Source: a virus. From it: a stretch of DNA of 21,958 bases. The number at the start of each line of letters is the position of its first letter. Position 1 is the stretch's first letter. The stretch covers positions 1 to 21,958 of IMG/VR virus record IMGVR_UViG_3300046747_000016. One strand, written 5' to 3'. The notes beneath the pieces are model-generated. The model saw only the letters and a program-made list of their open reading frames with translations. It ran no database searches and was not told the DNA's origin. Of this stretch, positions 20,267 through 21,958 are shown in pieces. Position numbers and translations under genes: made by a program.

Positions 20267-20674
20267 CTACTGGCCTGGATTGGCCAATGGGTCTTTGCTC
20301 ATGGCGGCGTCAACATGAAGGTGACGGTTCATCTGTTCCTGATAACCGATATTCTCCCATGTTGCGGAGTCAGCCTTACCCTCAAGCCATTTCCAGCGAA
20401 CTGAATCTTTTCGCAGCGCCTCAATCTCAGCCCGCGCCGACTGGAGCTTGTCGATCATCGTTCCTCGCTCTTCGCTCCAGCACTTCTCGTTGAACTTGAC
20501 CGTATCTTTCCACTCTGCGATCTCTGTGCGCAGAGATGTCAGCTCTTCGGCCTGTCGCTCTACTTGGCCCTTCCACATATCGCGGTTTCGCCTCAGCCTT
20601 TCAATCTCGCACCCTGCGCACGGGGAATGACCGACTACTGGAAGGGCGGCGTGCTTTTCGCATGATTGGCTCAT
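20267..20674 (-). CDS. Coiled-coil phage protein, unknown function
   Basis: This 135-residue protein starts at ATG 20674, overlapping the previous stop (ATGA). Residues 5-22 contain two Cys-rich sites (CEKH, CAGCE) that could bind a metal. Residues 23-95 are a long coiled coil rich in Glu, Arg and Leu (IERLRRNRDMWKGQVERQ and following). The C-terminus RWKWLEGKADSATW is a pattern seen in many phage accessory proteins of unknown function. It ends about 136 bases before the Rha/KilAC start. Confidence 0.68.
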   Translation of the reverse strand: MSQSCEKHAALPVVGHSPCAGCEIERLRRNRDMWKGQVERQAEELTSLRTEIAEWKDTVKFNEKCWSEERGTMIDKLQSARAEIEALRKDSVRWKWLEGKADSATWENIGYQEQMNRHLHVDAAMSKDPLANPGQ

Positions 20675-21222
20675 GGCTTGTACTCGCTATGCTTATCAGT
20701 GTCGTAGTCCAATACACAGGGGCTCTCAGACAGTTCGCCAATCATATGAAGGAACCTGTCAGCCTCATAACGAACTCGACCTGGATACTCAGATCGGTCG
20801 ATGGTAATTCCTTCTGTAATATCACCCCGGTGAAGGATGGCGGTCCAGTTGGTCTTTCCGTTGCTCTCTGGCATTGAACCGTACCAGACGGACAGCTTCG
20901 GCGCGCTCAGCTCTGCGCTGGCGGATAGGGCGGCGCGCAGCTTCAAGATCAACTTCCACTCAGCGTCGCTTCGACCTACGCCGTCGTCGATGAATTCGAG
21001 AGATTCACGCAAAAGCACATCTCGCCCAGCCATCCTGGCGCGCAGATCCACCAGCTCATCGTTCATTTCGCGGATAACGTCGGTCTGTTCGGCATGATTC
21101 ATCGCATGACGCAGCGCCGCCTTGTTCTTGGTCCACTCCGGGCCTTTGTACGTGCAGGCGCTGTGCTCCAGAAAGTCGCGCAGAGCCTTGAATGGGACGC
21201 TGACCATCTTGTCATTGTTCAT
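20671..21222 (-). CDS. Phage accessory protein with helical N-terminus, unknown function
   Basis: This 183-residue protein starts at ATG 21222, with AAGG upstream and an ATGA overlap with the previous gene. The first 110 residues are helical and charged. Residues about 110-178 form a separate domain (LSVWYGSMPESNGKTNW, ITIDRSEYPGRVRYEADRF, CVLDYDTDKHSEYKP) that recurs at the end of many unrelated small phage proteins. That modular arrangement suggests domain shuffling among accessory genes. No function is known to me. Confidence 0.68.
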   Translation of the reverse strand: MNNDKMVSVPFKALRDFLEHSACTYKGPEWTKNKAALRHAMNHAEQTDVIREMNDELVDLRARMAGRDVLLRESLEFIDDGVGRSDAEWKLILKLRAALSASAELSAPKLSVWYGSMPESNGKTNWTAILHRGDITEGITIDRSEYPGRVRYEADRFLHMIGELSESPCVLDYDTDKHSEYKP

Positions 21223-21440
21223 GCTTTCACCTTCAGGCCTAGTGATTCGATTGATTGGATCAGCGTCAAGTCTTCGGCCAGTGATGGCGGCAACTCCACC
21301 TCAATAGCGGCTCGGGAAGCCTGCCAAACCAACCATGCATTATCCGTTTGCTGGCTCGAATAACCATTCACTCCCCCTACGTAATAACCATTCTTCTTTG
21401 CCCACAACTCAAAATCTAACTGCATTTTCTCGACACTCAT
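21219..21440 (-). CDS. Small phage protein with FELWA...WQASR pattern, unknown function
   Basis: This 73-residue protein starts at ATG 21440 with AAGGAG eight bases upstream and an ATGA overlap with the DUF1382 gene. The segment DFELWAKKNGYYVG, then NAWLVWQASRAAIEVELP, is a recurring sequence in phage early operons, where it often forms the N-terminus of longer proteins. Here it stands alone. It has no signal peptide or membrane span. Function unknown. Confidence 0.68.
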   Translation of the reverse strand: MSVEKMQLDFELWAKKNGYYVGGVNGYSSQQTDNAWLVWQASRAAIEVELPPSLAEDLTLIQSIESLGLKVKA

Positions 21441-21625
21441 ACCGTCCGCTCCTTCGATTCAACGATGACCGCGATCCGCTCCAATCGCTCTTGGGCCTGA
21501 TCCGCCAGATTCGCATGGTCGGCCTCATCGACGACGGGCATGCATACGAAACGGATTCCTGCCTTGGCGAAGGCGTGTGCGACCTCAAGAGATTTTCTGA
21601 GTTGTACCGGGCTGGCGCGGTTCAT
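21437..21625 (-). CDS. DUF1382 family protein
   Basis: This 62-residue protein starts at ATG 21625 with GGAG eight bases upstream and an ATGA overlap with the previous gene. The sequence MNRASPVQLRKSLEVAHAF followed by AKAGIRFVCMPVVDEADHANL and a helical QERLERIAVI is a clear match to DUF1382, a short protein common in lambdoid and Pseudomonas phage early regions. Its length is normal and its role unknown. Confidence 0.85.
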   Translation of the reverse strand: MNRASPVQLRKSLEVAHAFAKAGIRFVCMPVVDEADHANLADQAQERLERIAVIVESKERTV

Positions 21626-21945
21626 TTTGACTGCTCCTGCATGGCTTTGCCGATCTCGGCGGCGGCGCGGACGATAGCTCGGCGCGCGCCATATTCGTCC
21701 AGAGCCTCAACGGTTACGATTGAATTAAGATCACCTTTTGGCTCGCACATCACGCTATCAGTGGATGGGCACGGGCTTATTTCAATGGCCAACTTTATCG
21801 CCAAGCTAAGTGCGTCGTGATTTTCATCCAGAGGATGCCAGCGCAGTTCACGGCCACTGCCGTTATGGTCTTGGTTGTCTGCATGGATGTACAGAATGCA
21901 CTCGTCCGAGTGCACTCCAGCGGATCGCCATATCTTCCAAATCAT
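21622..21945 (-). CDS. Phage early-region protein, unknown function
   Basis: This 107-residue protein is read from ATG 21945, near the right edge; the frame stays open upstream to the end of the window and no strong Shine-Dalgarno is visible, so the true start could lie further upstream. The N-terminal part is polar, with several His and Asp residues (YIHADNQDHNGSGRELRWHP). The C-terminal part is helical (DEYGARRAIVRAAAEIGKAM). Its stop overlaps the DUF1382 start. No family is recognised. Confidence 0.62.
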   Translation of the reverse strand: MIWKIWRSAGVHSDECILYIHADNQDHNGSGRELRWHPLDENHDALSLAIKLAIEISPCPSTDSVMCEPKGDLNSIVTVEALDEYGARRAIVRAAAEIGKAMQEQSK

Positions 21946-21958
21946 TTGCCCAGTTAGC

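Overview
The window is a continuous stretch of a tailed, contractile-tail (myovirus-type) phage or prophage. Nearly every gene is on the minus strand, so transcription runs from right to left. The host is most likely a gammaproteobacterium, and probably Pseudomonas or a relative. That rests on the moderately GC-rich coding sequence, the lambdoid-style early genes (NinG, DUF1367, DUF1382, Rha/KilAC) and the DUF3383/DUF3277/DUF2184 virion module typical of such phages. No integrase, repressor, lysozyme-type endolysin or host gene is visible, so prophage versus free phage cannot be decided from this window.

Layout, read in the direction of transcription. (1) Positions 21945 to 17556 are an early or middle accessory operon of short genes coupled mostly by 4-base ATGA/GTGA overlaps: four unrecognised or DUF proteins, a Rha-type regulator fused to a KilAC domain behind a leader with interleaved inverted repeats, two tiny membrane proteins, a DUF1367 protein, a 70-residue protein, NinG, and a 36-residue membrane ORF. 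(2) A tRNA-Gly(UCC) gene lies at 17426-17499, followed by a terminator and then a good sigma70-like promoter, which together separate the early and late units. (3) The late unit starts with three membrane proteins, two of them holin-like, then a secreted protein, the small terminase, an HNH endonuclease and the large terminase. (4) The head module follows: portal, gpF-like minor head protein, DUF2213 protease/scaffold, cement protein, major capsid, a conserved unknown and a DUF4054 connector. An Acb2/Tad1-type anti-defence gene is embedded here, ahead of the neck and tail-completion genes. (5) The tail module holds sheath, tube, a tail assembly chaperone with a canonical -1 frameshift site, and the tape measure protein, which runs off the left edge and carries a lytic-transglycosylase-like domain plus an EF-hand-like loop.

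Only one gene opposes this direction: an AP2-domain, homing-endonuclease-like gene on the plus strand, wedged between sheath and tube and ended by a bidirectional terminator.

The most novel-looking signal is a short RNA-like leader found immediately upstream of both nuclease genes (3278-3336 plus; 15289-15349 minus). Both copies fold into the same three-way junction with different but compensating stem sequences, share an identical 7-base hairpin loop, and have a downstream segment complementary to that loop (a pseudoknot). Each ends about 35 bases before aligned Shine-Dalgarno and start codons, although the two proteins are unrelated. A second regulatory-looking element (20144-20251) precedes the Rha/KilAC gene and contains two interleaved inverted repeats that could act as alternative structures.
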